A stretch of 14,628 bases of DNA from Ventricola sp051883735. GTDB lineage: Bacteria > Bacillota > Clostridia > Christensenellales > Aristaeellaceae. The notes below the pieces were generated by a model. It worked only from the letters and a program-made list of their open reading frames with translations. It had not been told where the DNA came from and searched no databases. Below are positions 5,930 to 11,430 of the stretch, one piece after another; position 1 is the stretch's first letter, and the number at the start of each line of letters is the position of its first letter. The position numbers and the translations under genes were made by a program. Location: assembly GCA_051883735.1 (NCBI GenBank), contig JBJEUH010000161.1, positions 1 to 14,628 on the forward strand. The letters are read 5' to 3'.

Positions 5930-6802
5930 ATGAATACGATCTGGTCCACCTACATTCAGAGCATCGGCACGCTGTATGCTTCGCGTTCCCTGAGATTTGC
6001 CGATCCCTTCATGGAAAGATACATGGACGCCTTCGGCATCCAGGATGGGCGCAGCATCCTTGAAATCGGGTGCGGGCCGGGTGCGCTGGCGGAATCGCTT
6101 GGGCGCTGGTATCCGCATGCGCAAATCTGCGGTGTGGACAGGGACAGCCGCTTCATCGCGTTTGCGCGCGAAAAATCGCCGGGGATCGACTTTCTGGAAG
6201 GCGACGCCGAGGCGCTCCCCTTTGAGGGCGGCTCGTTCGACGTCACGATTTCCAATACGGTTGCGGAGCATATCGAGCCGTCGAGGTTTTACCGCGAGCA
6301 GTACCGGGTGCTGAAAGAAAACGGCGTATGCCTCGTTCTGTCTGCGCGCCGGGGAATCCGCGTTCCTGCGCCGTGCGTCCGCGAGGAAACCGAATTCGAG
6401 CGGGAGCTCTGGCGGCGGGCGGACCCGTATTTCAGGGAAACCCACGCGAAATACGGCGTGTGCGGCTATCCGCAGAGCGAAGCGGAACTGCCGCTGTGCA
6501 TGGAGCGGTATGGCTTCAGGCATGTGACGACAGCATACGTCACCGTGAATCTGACGCCGGATCATCCGGGCTTTTCCGCCGGGATGGCGCACGCCATGAT
6601 CGAGGCCAGCCGGCAGAATGAACTCGATCAGGCCGGGAATATGCTGCGGATTGCGGGCGAAGTCGTCACGCCCTCGGAGGTTGACGAGCTGAAACGGCTG
6701 GTGAATGCCCGATATGACAAGAGAAGGCTGCTCTATGACCAGGGCGTCCGGCAATGGGACACCGATGTGTCTGTGACCCTGGTTGTGCGGGGCGTCAAAT
6801 AA
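5930..6802 (+). CDS. Class I SAM-dependent methyltransferase, substrate unknown
   Basis: A 290-residue protein with a class I methyltransferase fold of the ubiE/Methyltransf_11 type: motif I ILEIGCGPG (43-51), the acidic residue binding the SAM ribose in GVD (D70), then GDAEALPFEGGSFDVTISN (91-109) and VAEHIEPSRFYREQYRVLKENG. The C-terminal 150 residues are not a pattern I can tie to a substrate. CGGAGG (5918-5923) six bases before the ATG fixes the start; an in-frame extension back to 5882 covers the promoter. The hydrolase gene starts 33 bases after the stop, so both probably form one operon. Base use is more AT-rich and less uniform than in the arg genes, which may point to acquisition by transfer. 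Confidence 0.85.
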   Translation: MNTIWSTYIQSIGTLYASRSLRFADPFMERYMDAFGIQDGRSILEIGCGPGALAESLGRWYPHAQICGVDRDSRFIAFAREKSPGIDFLEGDAEALPFEGGSFDVTISNTVAEHIEPSRFYREQYRVLKENGVCLVLSARRGIRVPAPCVREETEFERELWRRADPYFRETHAKYGVCGYPQSEAELPLCMERYGFRHVTTAYVTVNLTPDHPGFSAGMAHAMIEASRQNELDQAGNMLRIAGEVVTPSEVDELKRLVNARYDKRRLLYDQGVRQWDTDVSVTLVVRGVK

Positions 6803-6834
6803 CCGGCAAGCCGGATTGTACAGGTGTGATTTCT

Positions 6835-7632
6835 ATGCTCTACCATGCAAGGGAACAAAAAATCTGCATACAGAACATGCCGACGGATATGATCACCTTC
6901 GGCAAAGGCGCAAAATCATTAATCATGATCCAGGGCCTGAGCACCCGCGGCATCAGGGGTGCAGCCGTATCGCTTGCCTGGATGTATCGCATCTTTGCAG
7001 AGGATTATACGGTTTACCTGTTTGACCGAAGACCAGAAGTCTATGATGGAATCACGGTGAGAGATTTGGCGGGCGACGTCGCTGCGGCCATGGATCAGCT
7101 GGGCATCCGGCATGCCGACGTCATCGGCGTGTCGCAGGGCGGCATGATCGCGCAGTACCTCGCCATCGACCGGCCCGACCTGGTGAGCAAACTGGTCCTC
7201 GCCGTCACGCTCTCCAAGAATAACGACACGGTCACATCCGTCATTGAGCATTGGATTGCGCTGACGAAGCAGGGCGCCATGAAGCAGCTGATTGAGGACA
7301 TGGCGGAGAAAATGTACTCCGATGCATATCTCACGAGGTACAAGCCCTTTATGCCCCTGCTGACCGTCCTGCAAAGGCCCAAAGACGCGGAGCGCTTTGT
7401 GACGCTGGCGAGGGCTTGCCTGACCTGCCATGCCTATGAGGAGCTTTCTAAAATCCAATGCCCCGTGTTCGTCATCGGCGGCCGGAAGGATCAGGTGGTG
7501 GGCCCGCAGGCATCCGAGGAAATCGCGCAGAAGCTCGGCTGCAGGATATTCATGTATGAGCAGCTGGGTCATGCCGCATACGAAGAGGCCGGGGATTTCA
7601 ACCGAAGGATTCTCGATTTTTTGAAGGGATAG
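6835..7632 (+). CDS. Alpha/beta hydrolase
   Basis: A 265-residue alpha/beta-hydrolase. The nucleophile elbow is GVSQGG (S100), the likely acid is in RKDQVV (D219) and the catalytic histidine is in LGHAAYEE (H246). The oxyanion-hole segment is probably MIQGLSTRG (31-39). There is no signal peptide, so it should be cytoplasmic. Substrate is unknown; lipase, esterase or carbon-carbon hydrolase relatives share this layout. The start at 6835 has AGGTG eight bases upstream; a longer in-frame start at 6754 would overlap the methyltransferase and lacks a site. It is paired with the methyltransferase gene, which may hint at linked small-molecule modification, but this is inference. Confidence 0.85.
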   Translation: MLYHAREQKICIQNMPTDMITFGKGAKSLIMIQGLSTRGIRGAAVSLAWMYRIFAEDYTVYLFDRRPEVYDGITVRDLAGDVAAAMDQLGIRHADVIGVSQGGMIAQYLAIDRPDLVSKLVLAVTLSKNNDTVTSVIEHWIALTKQGAMKQLIEDMAEKMYSDAYLTRYKPFMPLLTVLQRPKDAERFVTLARACLTCHAYEELSKIQCPVFVIGGRKDQVVGPQASEEIAQKLGCRIFMYEQLGHAAYEEAGDFNRRILDFLKG

Positions 7633-7694
7633 GCACCTTCCTGCCTGTTGATTGAACCCCTCGTTTTTTCGTCTGCCCGCTGCGGTCTTTTCTA

Positions 7695-7723
7695 TTGAAG
7701 CCCGTTTTGAAAAGGCGTATAAT
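7695..7723 (+). promoter_or_regulatory. Sigma-A promoter of the MATE gene
   Basis: The -35 TTGAAG (7695-7700), a 17-base spacer and a perfect -10 TATAAT (7718-7723) give a start site near 7730 and a leader of about 27 nt. The only possible terminator between this and the hydrolase gene is weak (AGGCA/TGCCT, followed later by TTTTTT at 7664-7669). Confidence 0.8.
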
Positions 7724-7756
7724 GGACGGGTATACGATCACAAAGGAGAGACGTCT

Positions 7757-9121
7757 ATGCGCCGCATGTCTGTCGAGCGTTCCACGCTGATGACAGAAGG
7801 CCCCATCGCCCGCCAGCTCATCGCGTTTGCCGTGCCGCTGCTGCTGGGCAACTTGTTCCAGCAGCTCTACAACACGGCGGACTCGCTGATCGTGGGCAAC
7901 TTTCTGGGCAGCGAAGCCCTGGCCGCCGTCAGCTCGTCCAGCAACCTGATTCATCTGCTCATCGGCTTTTTCAACGGCCTGGCCATGGGCGCGGGCGTGG
8001 TCATCGGGCGGCACTACGGCGCGCGCGAGATCGATCGCGTGCAGAAGGCCATCCACACAATGCTTGCGGGCGGCCTGGCCGTGGGCGTGTTCCTCACCTT
8101 CGCCGGCGCAGCGCTCTCCCCGATTCTCCTGCGCCTGATGGGCACGCCCGACAGCGTGCTGCCCCAGTCCATCCGCTATTTCCGCACCTATTTTTACGGC
8201 TCGCTGGCGTTCATCCTGTACAACGCGTGCATGGGCATTCTGCAGGCTGTGGGCGACAGCCGCCATCCGCTGTACTATCTCATCGTCTCCTCGCTGGTCA
8301 ACGTGGCGCTGGATCTGCTGTTTGTCGGCGTCTTCCGCTTTGGCGTGGCCTCCGCCGCGGCGGCCACGGCCATCTCGCAGGTCGTCGCGACAGCGCTGTG
8401 CCTGTACCGCCTGATGCACAGCGACCGCGACTACCGCGTAAGCCTGCGAAAGCTCGGCTTTGACCGGGATGCCCTGCGCGCCATCCTCGCCAACGGCGTT
8501 CCCTCCGGCCTGGCCAACTGCATCATCTCCTTTGCCAACGTCGTCGTCCAGGCCAACATCAACGCGTTCGGCGCAGCGGCCATGGCGGGCTGCGGCGCGC
8601 ACTCGCGCATCGAGGGCTTTGCGTTTCTGCCGGTGACGTGCTTCAACATGGCGCTGACCACGTTCGTCAGCCAGAATCTGGGCGCGGGCCGCCCGGATCG
8701 CGTCAAAAAGGGCATGCGCATCGGCGTCCTCTGCTCGGCGGGCATCGCGGAGGCGGTCGCGCTGATCATCTGGATCTTCTCCCCGCAGCTCATCGGCCTG
8801 TTCGACTCCAACCCGGAGGTCATCGCTTACGGCGTGATGCACCAGCGCACGACCACGCCGTTCTTCTTTCTGGCCGCCTACACGCACGCCTGCGCCGCCT
8901 CGCTGCGCGGCGCGGGCAAGGCGAACGTCGCGATGCTGGGCATGGCCGTCTGCTGGTGCGTGATCCGCGTGCCCTATGTCACCCTCGCCACGCAGCTGCG
9001 CCCGGTGCTGACCACCGTCTCCTGGGCATATCCCATCACCTGGCTGCTGAGCAGCCTCTTCTTCACACTCTATTGCCTGAAAACGGACTGGATGGGCCTG
9101 AAACAGGCGCAGGGGCTTTGA
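7757..9121 (+). CDS. MATE-family efflux transporter
   Basis: A 454-residue membrane protein of the multidrug and toxic compound extrusion family, which uses Na+ or H+ gradients to export cationic compounds. Typical features are the N-terminus TEGPIARQLIAFAVPLLLGN, then FQQLYNTADSLIVGNFLG, the repeat-2 counterpart VVVQANINAFGAAAMAGCGA and about twelve hydrophobic segments. Length is normal (about 450). The start is set by AAAGGAGAG (7743-7751); a longer open frame from 7652 covers the promoter. It stands alone in its own transcription unit. The real substrate cannot be told from sequence. Confidence 0.94.
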   Translation: MRRMSVERSTLMTEGPIARQLIAFAVPLLLGNLFQQLYNTADSLIVGNFLGSEALAAVSSSSNLIHLLIGFFNGLAMGAGVVIGRHYGAREIDRVQKAIHTMLAGGLAVGVFLTFAGAALSPILLRLMGTPDSVLPQSIRYFRTYFYGSLAFILYNACMGILQAVGDSRHPLYYLIVSSLVNVALDLLFVGVFRFGVASAAAATAISQVVATALCLYRLMHSDRDYRVSLRKLGFDRDALRAILANGVPSGLANCIISFANVVVQANINAFGAAAMAGCGAHSRIEGFAFLPVTCFNMALTTFVSQNLGAGRPDRVKKGMRIGVLCSAGIAEAVALIIWIFSPQLIGLFDSNPEVIAYGVMHQRTTTPFFFLAAYTHACAASLRGAGKANVAMLGMAVCWCVIRVPYVTLATQLRPVLTTVSWAYPITWLLSSLFFTLYCLKTDWMGLKQAQGL

Positions 9122-9146
9122 CAAATCACGCTGGATTTGTTATGAT
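9118..9146 (+). promoter_or_regulatory. Promoter overlapping the MATE stop codon
   Basis: A perfect -35 TTGACA (9118-9123) contains the TGA stop of the MATE gene (9119-9121); a 17-base spacer and -10 TATGAT (9141-9146) follow. Transcription would start near 9153 and give a leader of about 104 nt before the secreted protein gene. Confidence 0.75.
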
Positions 9147-9178
9147 AAATGTGTAAAGATTTCCACAAAAGCGTTCCC

Positions 9179-9199
9179 GGCTGTCAGGCTCTGACGGCC
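9179..9199 (+). promoter_or_regulatory. Hairpin in the leader of the secreted-protein gene
   Basis: GGCTGTCAG (9179-9187) pairs with CTGACGGCC (9191-9199) around loop GCT, nine pairs with one G:T. It lies within the predicted leader, about 40 bases before the ribosome site. There is no T-run, so it is more likely an mRNA structure than a terminator. Confidence 0.5.
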
Positions 9200-9256
9200 A
9201 AGCGGAATAGACGGATGACGCCCTTTCCCCCTCGCCCTTTGACAGGAGGTTTTCCG

Positions 9257-9790
9257 ATGCGCTTTTTTAAATCCATGCTTGCCGCGCTCCTCTTGTGCCT
9301 GCTCCTCCCCTGCGCCGTCCTCGGCGAAAGCGCCGGCGCGCTGACGCCCATGGAGCGAAGCCCGGAGGCGGACAGCCAGGTGCTCGACCTGTATTGCGGC
9401 CCGACGCAGGGCTTCTACCGCCACGGCGAGCAGACGCTTGACACCGGCAAGCCCTACGTTCTCTTCGGCCAGTACGACTGCTGGGCCATGGCCGCGCAGG
9501 GCACAGTGGAGAGCTTCGGCCCGGTCGGCTGGGTCGAGGCCGGATCGATCGCGGACATCCCTTATGAACCGCAGCTCGGCTTTGAGGACGGCTTCGCCGC
9601 CATGGTCGAGGAAACCGCTTATCTGACGGACAACCCGCTGGCGGAGGATCCCTACGCGGGCTGGACGGCTGTGCTCGAACCGGGCGCGTCCATCATCGTG
9701 CTCGCACAATACGGCGACTGGCTCTATGTGCAGGCGGAGCTCGAGGATACGCCGCTGCGCGCGTTCATCCTGGCGAACACGGTCTTCTGA
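9257..9790 (+). CDS. Secreted protein with two SH3-like segments, function unknown
   Basis: A 177-residue exported protein. The N-terminus MRFFKSMLAALLLCLLLPCAVLGES is a classic signal peptide (basic start, hydrophobic core, likely cleavage near residue 23-25); the sequence LLPC is not a good lipobox, so a lipoprotein is unlikely. The mature part seems to hold two beta-rich SH3-like segments: about 35-95 (VLDLYCGPTQGFYRHG to VGWVEAG) and 110-177 (TAYLTDNP, GWTAVLEPGASIIVLAQYGDWLYVQ). Such segments often bind cell-wall peptidoglycan or act as scaffolds in Bacillota. No enzyme motif is visible. AGGAGG (9244-9249) fixes the ATG. It has its own promoter, a structured leader and a terminator after it. 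Confidence 0.75.
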   Translation: MRFFKSMLAALLLCLLLPCAVLGESAGALTPMERSPEADSQVLDLYCGPTQGFYRHGEQTLDTGKPYVLFGQYDCWAMAAQGTVESFGPVGWVEAGSIADIPYEPQLGFEDGFAAMVEETAYLTDNPLAEDPYAGWTAVLEPGASIIVLAQYGDWLYVQAELEDTPLRAFILANTVF

Positions 9791-9832
9791 GCGTCTTTAT
9801 CCTGCTAACAGGTTCTTTTGCCTCTATATGAA

Positions 9833-9862
9833 AACGCAGGGCCTTGCCGTCCTGCGTTCTCT
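9833..9862. terminator. Bidirectional terminator
   Basis: AACGCAGG (9833-9840) pairs with CCTGCGTT (9851-9858) around a ten-base loop. On the plus strand TTCTCTT follows and would end the secreted-protein transcript. On the minus strand the stem is followed by TTTTC and could end leftward transcription from the small-peptide promoter at 10188-10216. Confidence 0.65.
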
Positions 9863-9882
9863 TGCATATTCTTGATGGCAGC

Positions 9883-9922
9883 GGTGCTTAAAAAGCACCA
9901 GGCATGTTGCTTTTCAAGCAAC
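9883..9922. repeat. Twin three-base-loop hairpins
   Basis: Two hairpins of identical size stand six bases apart: GGTGCTT/AAGCACC with loop AAA (9883-9899) and GTTGCTT/AAGCAAC with loop TTC (9906-9922). The arms differ by a paired G:C to T:A change. The second covers the -35 position of the rightward promoter at 9927-9935. They may be tandem operator sites or RNA structures of the leftward transcript. Confidence 0.75.
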
Positions 9923-9935
9923 ATTCTGCTATAAT
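9907..9935 (+). promoter_or_regulatory. Rightward extended -10 promoter (putative antisense RNA)
   Basis: A consensus -10 TATAAT (9930-9935) is preceded by the extended TG-N motif (9927-9929). The hexamer 17 bases upstream, TTGCTT (9907-9912), keeps only the TTG of a -35 and lies inside the second twin hairpin. No sizeable plus-strand gene follows before murI. The start would be near 9942. Confidence 0.6.
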
Positions 9936-9941
9936 AGGAGC

Positions 9942-10016
9942 ACGGCAAAGGCTTTTTTAGCTGTCAGCCTTGCTTTCAAACACAATCACGAGTAGTGGCG
10001 TGGTTGTGTTTTTAGT
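9942..10016 (+). ncRNA. Putative short antisense RNA
   Basis: An extended -10 promoter predicts a start near 9942, and a strong intrinsic terminator at 9978-10013 predicts an end near 10016, so the transcript would be about 75 nt. It is complementary to the last 19 codons and the stop of a 45-codon ORF on the other strand. No known RNA family is recognised. The existence of the RNA is inferred from promoter and terminator only. Confidence 0.35.
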
Positions 10017-10094
10017 TTCCTCGGTTTTTTCGATTTTAACAGACGTAGTGGTTGTCTGTCTGATCGTCACCGTCACCGTTTCTTTTGTCTGCAC
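9957..10094 (-). CDS. Putative 45-residue Thr-rich peptide
   Basis: A small ORF starts at GTG (10092-10094) behind a ten-base perfect Shine-Dalgarno sequence AAGGAGGTGA (10101-10110), with nine bases between AGGAGG and the start. A sigma-A promoter faces it at 10188-10216. The product, beginning MQTKETVTVTIRQTTTTS, has 13 threonines in 45 residues, an alternating beta-like N-terminal half and a short hydrophobic run PLLVIVF (33-39) near the C-terminus. There is no signal peptide or full membrane span, and I recognise no family. The region is AT-richer than its neighbours. The 3' end of the ORF overlaps a predicted antisense RNA. It could be a toxin, a leader peptide or an orphan small protein. 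A longer hydrophobic reading on the other strand has only a TTG start and no ribosome site. Confidence 0.45.
   Translation of the reverse strand: MQTKETVTVTIRQTTTTSVKIEKTEETKNTTTPLLVIVFESKADS
9978..10013 (+). terminator. Strong intrinsic terminator inside the small-peptide locus
   Basis: AAACACAATCACG (9978-9990) pairs with CGTGGTTGTGTTT (9999-10011), thirteen pairs with one G:T, around an eight-base loop. The stem ends in a five-T run (10009-10013). It belongs to the rightward transcript. No annotated plus-strand gene ends here, which is why a short RNA is proposed. Confidence 0.75.
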
Positions 10095-10100
10095 AGGCTC

Positions 10101-10110
10101 TCACCTCCTT
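10101..10110 (-). promoter_or_regulatory. Full-length Shine-Dalgarno sequence of the small peptide
   Basis: AAGGAGGTGA on the minus strand is complementary over ten bases to the 16S rRNA 3' end. Its AGGAGG core is nine bases from the GTG at 10092-10094, and this decides the start. No plus-strand gene explains it. Confidence 0.6.
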
Positions 10111-10187
10111 CCCGCTTGTCGTCGGGGTTTCAGTGCAAAGCCCTGCCGTGCTCCATGGCCATGCCGCTCACGCGTCATGACTTCTTC

Positions 10188-10216
10188 ATTGTATTCCTTC
10201 CAGGGCAGCGCGTCAA
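10188..10216 (-). promoter_or_regulatory. Leftward sigma-A promoter for the small peptide
   Basis: On the minus strand the -35 TTGACG (10211-10216) is followed by a 17-base spacer and -10 TACAAT (10188-10193). The start would be near 10181, giving a leader of about 87 nt before the peptide. It lies close to, and diverges from, the murI promoter at 10236-10264. Confidence 0.65.
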
Positions 10217-10235
10217 TGTTTTTTGCGCTCCGGCT

Positions 10236-10264
10236 TTTACTCCATCCGCGTTTTGTGGTATAGT
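10236..10264 (+). promoter_or_regulatory. Promoter of murI
   Basis: The -35 TTTACT (10236-10241), a 17-base spacer and -10 TATAGT (10259-10264), with the extended TG-N motif at 10256-10258. The start would be near 10271, leaving a very short leader before murI. Confidence 0.7.
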
Positions 10265-10291
10265 ATATTCAGCATCAAAAGAGGTGATCTC

Positions 10292-11068
10292 ATGTCCTCA
10301 AAAACCGACTACATCGCCGTGTTCGATTCCGGCGTGGGCGGCGTGAGCGTGCTGCGCGAGCTGGTGAAGCTCATGCCGCAGGAGCGGTATCTGTACTTCG
10401 GCGACTCCGCCAACGCGCCTTATGGCACGCGGCCCACGGCCGAGGTGCGGGCGCTGACGCTTGCGGCGGCCGAACGCCTGATGGCGCGCGGCTGCAAGGC
10501 GCTGGTCGTGGCCTGCAACACCGCCACCGCCGCCGCGATCGTCGAGCTGCGCGCGAAGTATCCGGACAGGATCATCATCGGCATCGAGCCGGCGCTCAAG
10601 GTGGCGGCGGATCACTTCCCCGGCGGAGAGGTCGGCGTGATGGCCACGGAGGTGACGCTGCGCGAGGAGAAATTCGACGTGCTGCTGCACCGCTTTACGC
10701 AGACCTGCACCGTGCACAAGATCCCTGCGCCGGGCCTGGTGGAGCTGGTGGAGCTCGGCATGGCCGTGAGCGAGGAAAGCGAGGCGCTCCTGCGGCCGCT
10801 GCTTTCGCCGTACAGGGACAGGCTTGCCGCGGTGGTGCTGGGCTGCACGCACTATCCCTTCGCCGCGCCGGTCATCGGGAGGCTGCTGGGCGAGCACACC
10901 GCGCTGCTGGACGGCGGCCCCGGCACCGCGCGCCAGACGAAGCGCCGGCTCGAAGCCGAGGGGCTGCTGGGAGACGGCCCCGGCGAGCTTCTGATTGAAA
11001 ACAGCTCCGGCTCGCAGGAGATGGTGGCGCTGTGCCTAAAACTTCTTCAGGAGGAAGTCCGTTCATAA
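10292..11068 (+). CDS. murI: Glutamate racemase
   Basis: MurI converts L-glutamate to D-glutamate for peptidoglycan precursors, without a cofactor, using two cysteines. The 258-residue product has FDSGVGGVSVL (11-21, with the conserved D12 and S13), FGDSANAPYG, the first catalytic cysteine in VACNTATA (C75) and the second in LGCTHYPF (C185, followed by H187). Length is normal for the Asp/Glu racemase family. AGAGGTGA (10280-10287) precedes the ATG; an in-frame stretch upstream to 10223 crosses the promoter and is not coding. It is a single-gene unit with a terminator at 11077. Identification is secure. Confidence 0.96.
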   Translation: MSSKTDYIAVFDSGVGGVSVLRELVKLMPQERYLYFGDSANAPYGTRPTAEVRALTLAAAERLMARGCKALVVACNTATAAAIVELRAKYPDRIIIGIEPALKVAADHFPGGEVGVMATEVTLREEKFDVLLHRFTQTCTVHKIPAPGLVELVELGMAVSEESEALLRPLLSPYRDRLAAVVLGCTHYPFAAPVIGRLLGEHTALLDGGPGTARQTKRRLEAEGLLGDGPGELLIENSSGSQEMVALCLKLLQEEVRS

Positions 11069-11076
11069 GACACGCA

Positions 11077-11095
11077 GCGGGCACAGCCCACTTTT
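11077..11095 (+). terminator. Terminator of murI, first of three hairpin copies
   Basis: GCGGGC (11077-11082) and GCCCAC (11086-11091) pair with one mismatch around loop ACA, followed by TTTT. The same element recurs at 11174 (identical) and 11271 (perfect stem and five Ts), because it marks the boundary of the 97-bp duplication. Confidence 0.6.
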
Positions 11096-11270
11096 GACAT
11101 ATGGAGATTGGCTCAGATTACCGTACAGCGAGCACTGGGTAACTCAGCCTTGCAGAACTGTTCGGAAGAGGAGGCGGGCACAGCCCACTTTTGACATATG
11201 GAGATTGGCGCATATTACCGTACAGCGAGCACTGGGTAACTCAGCCTTGCAGAACTGTTCGGAAGAGGAG

Positions 11271-11290
11271 GCGGGCACAGCCCGCTTTTT
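11271..11290 (+). terminator. Intrinsic terminator ending the 97-bp repeats
   Basis: A perfect GCGGGC/GCCCGC stem (11271-11276 and 11280-11285) with loop ACA is followed directly by five Ts (11286-11290). It would stop any transcript coming from the duplicated region before the prfC promoter. Confidence 0.8.
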
Positions 11291-11335
11291 CGCGTTTTGC
11301 CCTGATCAGATCAGCATTTTTCTGCATCTTTTTTC

Positions 11336-11364
11336 TTTTCAAGACGTTGTCACTATGGTATACT
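11336..11364 (+). promoter_or_regulatory. Promoter of prfC
   Basis: The -35 TTTTCA (11336-11341), a 17-base spacer and -10 TATACT (11359-11364), with the extended TG-N motif at 11356-11358. The start would be near 11371, with a leader of about 60 nt. An overlapping TATAAT lies at 11366-11371 but lacks a matching -35. Confidence 0.6.
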
Positions 11365-11430
11365 ATATAATCGTCAAAATGCGTGAAATGATGAGTTATG
11401 AAGACTGCTCTCCCAAGGAGGACTGCACCC

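Larger units (their letters stand above)
11077..11290 (+). repeat. 97-bp tandem duplication with terminator hairpins
   Basis: Unit 1 (11077-11173) and unit 2 (11174-11270) are both 97 bases and differ at only two positions; a third partial copy begins at 11271 and keeps only the hairpin. Each unit runs: hairpin, TTGACA (11094-11099; 11191-11196), then a middle containing the near-palindrome CTGGGTAACTCAG (11135-11147 in unit 1), then AGAGGAG. Because 97 is not a multiple of three, the two copies read in different frames, which argues against coding. The two substitutions fall together about 17 bases after TTGACA and in unit 2 create TATTAC. This could be duplicated small-RNA genes or a duplicated leader or terminator. 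Confidence 0.95.

Noticed and set aside
10101..10178. Minus-strand 25-codon ORF (ATG at 10176-10178) ending inside the Shine-Dalgarno of the small peptide
   Set aside because: Its ATG lies within a few bases of the predicted transcription start and has no ribosome site. Overlap of its stop with the Shine-Dalgarno is interesting but not enough to call a gene.
9970..10263. Plus-strand 97-codon ORF with a hydrophobic N-terminal half, in the murI upstream region
   Set aside because: It begins with TTG, has no ribosome site and runs through the terminator at 9978-10013, the leftward promoter and the murI promoter. Its hydrophobicity mirrors the Thr/Lys/Glu-rich peptide on the other strand.
11077..11290. 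T-box, CRISPR or known riboswitch in the 97-bp repeats
   Set aside because: There is no T-box sequence (AGGGTGGNACCGCG) and no recognised riboswitch core. Only two units of 97 bases without repeat-spacer structure rules out a CRISPR array.
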